Shown here: positions 60,510-64,000 of the stretch, one piece after another
Layout: each line of letters opens with the position of its first letter
How positions within the stretch are numbered: the stretch's first letter is position 1
NCBI GenBank assembly: GCA_029582155.1
Contig: CM055900.1
Location: 46,365,736-46,429,735, forward strand
Origin: Panopea generosa
Taxonomy: Eukaryota; Mollusca; Bivalvia; Adapedonta; Hiatellidae
DNA: 64,000 bases
Reading direction: 5' to 3'
Notes under the pieces: model-generated
Told to the model about the DNA's origin: nothing
What the model saw: the letters and a program-made list of their open reading frames with translations, nothing else
The model's database searches: none
Translations under genes and position numbers: made by a program

Positions 60510-62215
60510 AAAGTGTGACCTTGACCTTTGTGTAACCTTGGCATCTGATGTAATGGTCTGTGTATTTCAATAGTAAAATGCTGCTGAAACATCATCATGA
60601 CATGTTGATCACTTCTGTCAAGCTATTGTAAAATCACTGAATGTAAGACAAAGTTACAGATCAATTGTTGATAAATTGAGCCAGGTGTTTTTGAAATCCA
60701 TCCATGTATGATAAATTTAAAGGACGGACTTAAAATCTCAGACAAACTCAGAACAGATTCAAAGTGTTGTCATACATACTAAAAGTGTGACCTTGACCTT
60801 TGAGGTATGGGTCTAAGTTTTACTTATGACACGTCGTCATGTCATCTTGATAAATTCAGCCAAATTAAAGGCAAAGTCACAGACCAGACACACAATATCA
60901 AACAAATTGAAAGTGTGACCTTGATCTTTGAGGAAATGTTCTGGGTTTTACATGCGGCACTTAATTATGTCATGTTGATCAACTGAGCCAAGTGTTTTTA
61001 AAAGTTATCCATAGATGAATGACCGGACAAGAAATGTCAAAATGACTGAAAGTGTTGTAAAACAAAGTTAAATTGTGACCTTGACCTTTGAAGTGGGAGT
61101 TTGAGTATAAAGTGCAACACGTCGTCATGACATGTTGATCATTTATAACAAGTATTTATAAAAATCCATCTATGCATGATAAAGTTGCAGGCCGGACATG
61201 AAATCTTACACAGACTCAAAGTGTGACCTTGACATTTGAGGTAAGGGTGGTCTTACTAGCGACACGTCGTTATGTTTTGCTTATCAATAGTAGCAAGTAT
61301 CATTAAAATCCATCTATGCATGACAAAGTTACAGGCCAGATACAAAATCTCACATACTTAAAGTGTTGTTAAACAAACTCAAATTGTGACCTTGACCTTT
61401 GAGGTACGGGTGTGGGTCTTACTCGCGACTCATTGTCATGTTATGTTGATCATTTACAGCAAGTATTTATCAAATCCATCTATGCATGACAAAGTTACAT
61501 GTCGGACACGAAATCTCACACAAACTCGAAGTGTTATCAAAAAAACTGAAATAATGACCTTGACCTTTGAGGTACGGGTGTGGGTCTTACTCGCGACATG
61601 TCGTCATGTTATGTTGATAATTTGTAGCAAGCATCATTAAAATCCATCTATACATGACAAAGCTACAGGCCGGACACGAAATCTCACAGACTTAAAGTGT
61701 TGTTAAACAAACTTAAATTGTGATCTTGACCTTTGAGGTACGGATGTGGGTCTTACTCGCGACACGTCGTCATGTTATGTTGATCATTTGTCGCAAGTAT
61801 CATTAAAATCCATCTATGCATGACAAAGCTACAGGCCGGACACGAAATCTCACACAGACTCAAAGTGTATTCAAACAAACTCAAATTGTGACCTGGATCT
61901 TTGAGGTACGGGTGTGGGTCTTACTCGCGACACGTTGTCATGTTATGTTGATCATTTGTAGCAAGTATTTATAAAATCTCTCTATGCATGACAAAGTTAC
62001 AGGCCGGACACGAAATCTTACACAAACTCGAAGTGTTGTCAAACAAACTCAAATAGTGACCTTGACCTTTGAGTTACGGGTGTGGGTCTTACTCGCGACA
62101 CGTCGTCATGTTATGTTGATCATTTGTAGTAAATATCATTAAAATCCATCTATGCATGACAAAGTTACAGGCTGGACACTTAAACCCATACAGACTCAGA
62201 GTGTATTCAAACAAA
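60510..62215 (+). repeat. ~168-bp tandem array with nuclear-receptor-like motifs
   Basis: 'tgaccttgacctttgag' or variants start at 60516, 60788, 60916, 61076, 61224, 61387, 61555, 61721, 61889 and 62057. Spacing settles to 166-168 on the right and is irregular on the left. Other unit parts are 'cgggtgtgggtcttactcgc', 'gacacgtcgtcatgttatgt', 'tgatcatttgtagcaagtat', 'aaaatccatctatgcatgac' and 'acaggccggacacgaaatct'. No open frame is maintained. Confidence 0.93.
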
Positions 62216-62597
62216 TTTGGTTAAAGATTTCTAGCAGTTTAAAGTTTTTGAGAATGTATATATTTCATTAACCTGTGTATCATCAATAAAACGCAAAGAG
62301 ACAAGAACAATAACTCTGGTTTGCCTTTTTACAGAGTTATGGCCCTTTTGGATTTTGAAATTTTGTTTTTTAGCCGGTTTAAGTTTGAGGTACAAGGCGT
62401 TGAGCTTAGATGTTTGACAAATAGAGTCAGCTTTTCAGGTTTTATGTTTTTCATTTTCATATTTAACTTTCTAAAAAAAGTTTCTTCATTGTCATGAAAG
62501 AGTATCCAGTAAACTGTGCATGCTGGCTCAAGATTATTTCAACTATAGATCCATTTTCATGAAATGGTACCGAAATATTGGCTTCTGATGTAAAGTT
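62216..62597. other. Bivalve-type repeat debris
   Basis: Contains 'acagagttatggccctttt', a phrase shared with the repeats at 38.2 and 40.8 kb. No gene. Confidence 0.4.
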
Positions 62598-62693
62598 GAC
62601 TCGGTTGCTTTCCGACTGTACCTCCGTCAGTGTTCGGAAGGACACGAATGAATACTGTAGTGGTAGTGTGCGGATAAAGACCGTTAGATAAGG
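62598..62693 (+). repeat. Dispersed ~97-bp repeat, copy 2
   Basis: Partner of 3344-3440, same orientation. Confidence 0.75.
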
Positions 62694-64000
62694 GGTTCAT
62701 TAACAAGATTAGAAAAGTAATGGCTTCACTTGTATTTTGTATCGTTATTCGGTTTACTTTTTAAAAAAAAATAATATTGATGGCTGCAATAAAACTGTAT
62801 CGAACGTAGTACGCACTATACTATTTATACGCACCGAAAAACAATGAGTACAGAAATACTGGTTTGGTCTAGTAACTCTTGCTCAGGATCCTCCCTTGCA
62901 TATCCACGTGATACTATTGTACGCACTCTTACGTCATAAATCCCTTTATAGAAGTCAATATTAAGAGGCTACCAAGGGTGGTTTGTTTAGTTCAGTTATT
63001 AAAAAAGTAATTTAATTTTAAATTTTATATGAACGATCCGTCGCTTGCGTGCAATAAATTAGCTCGTGGGTTCTAGTGCATTAATACACTGAGGGGAATA
63101 AAAGGGGTGTTCTTAAAAACTATATAACCGCAAGCGGTAACTTACTTTTTAACCAGAATCCCTTACAGTTTCCCATACTATGTTTCTCTCTAAAGTGAAT
63201 TGATCATATTGTAACAAAATAGTTAGGTTGTTGTGGCCTAATTTAGTAGTGTCAGCTTATGCGTGTCATTGTAGAGATATAGGCTATATTTAGGTCAGGT
63301 AGCGTGGAATTGTTAAAACGTATTGATAGCTCAATAAGAGCAACGTTTTTAAGATTTTTTTTACATTTTCATTCTTTCATTAAAGAATATATTATTTTGA
63401 AGTTTAGTTCATCAAATTCCTTCAAGTATTAAGAAAGTTAAAATAATTAAGCGGGTTTATTTGTCATAAAACTAATTTAGGTTTATATTGGCCTAATAGC
63501 GTAAAATCCACTTCGTACGATGTATTGAGGGTTTGTTGTTTCATGATTTACACGAATTTCACTAAGGTATGTGGGCGATTTTGCTATTAATGCTGACTTT
63601 GTTATGAGAACAAGGTCCAGTTAGCAGAATCATCTTTAGATGTAGTTGTGACGACAAAGATTAAGTTTGTTACTGTTCAGTACATAACGGCATATGGCTG
63701 TTTTTAGACGTAAGCGAGAAATGTGTCCGCTTCGTCAATAACGACGTATAGACGTGACAGGATGTCAGTTGGTGGCAGTACAGTCATAGGACCGCAACCC
63801 ACATATTCGTCATATGGACGACTTGACGTTCCTGACGTCGGAATACAATCGACAGTCGGTACGGTGCGACGTGAAGCCATATACTCAGTATAGAGTTCAA
63901 GTAGACACAACCTAGTTATATAGCCACCGCCGCAAGGGACGAGTGACGCTAAATCTACATTATCCGGACGCAGAAAGTATATAGTGCATTTTTATAAACA
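62694..64000. other. Non-coding region to window end
   Basis: AT-rich until about 63690. The last 300 bases are near 50% G+C and contain an open minus-strand frame (63704-63910) without a recognisable motif. It could be the edge of a gene or repeat beyond the window. Confidence 0.35.

Noticed and set aside
63704-63910. 68-codon minus-strand frame near the window end
   Set aside because: Composition is less AT-rich but there is no motif, and the context is cut by the window edge.

Overview
The window is AT-rich eukaryotic DNA (about one third G+C by eye). It has spliceosomal splice sites, degenerate non-LTR retrotransposons, tRNA-derived SINEs and many kinds of tandem repeat. The repeat dialect points to a marine bivalve mollusc. 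Examples are long arrays carrying the phrases 'tgaccttgacctttgag' and 'gagttatggccctt', a 'aaccaggtttt...aaaacctggtt' hairpin repeat, and DZIP3-like HEPN/STAND genes. I cannot name the species. Gene density is very low: one small gene looks intact, one large exon looks genuine, and most other coding signal is decayed.

Layout. 0-5.8 kb: AT-rich spacer, a perfect 30-bp hairpin, and a decayed Tx1/L1-like LINE (3.8-5.2 kb). 6.0-6.8 kb: minus-strand relic of an unrecognised repeat-family protein. 8-13.6 kb: a SINE, a 33-bp array and simple repeats. 13.68-15.38 kb: a compact DIRS/Ngaro-like tyrosine-recombinase-type retroelement derivative, made of two 128-bp direct repeats around a gag relic and a stub of pol. 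16.9-17.3 kb: a secreted cystine-knot (CTCK, bursicon/DAN-like) protein, the best intact gene. 20.4-22.7 kb: two related minus-strand SINEs flanking a second LINE relic. 23.8-24.7 kb: a 79-bp array.

27.8-35.2 kb holds the most interesting locus. It is a decayed multi-exon gene whose pieces join in phase: DZIP3-like HEPN domain, coiled coil, 45-nt micro-exon, nSTAND3-type P-loop NTPase, then a long helical-repeat (ankyrin-like) tail. This is an NLR-like innate-sensor architecture. Frame changes and stop codons have inactivated it.

38-42 kb: dispersed and tandem bivalve repeats and a (GTT)n of about 150 bp. 42.1-44.4 kb: the best-preserved LINE relic. 47.4-48.8 kb: a 23-bp minisatellite that appears to have grown out of a SINE tail. 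53.1-54.9 kb: a 66-bp array plus simple repeats. 56.55-57.34 kb: a minus-strand coding exon, perhaps the ectodomain of an adhesion/secretin-type receptor. 57.8-58.2 kb: a 185-bp duplication. 59.3-60.0 kb: the 3' end of a different LINE next to an OTU-like fragment. 60.5-62.2 kb: a ~168-bp array in which most units carry a nuclear-receptor DR0-like motif.

No operon-like or pathway relationship links the genes. The landscape is mainly mobile-element turnover around two small gene islands and a dead immune-type receptor.
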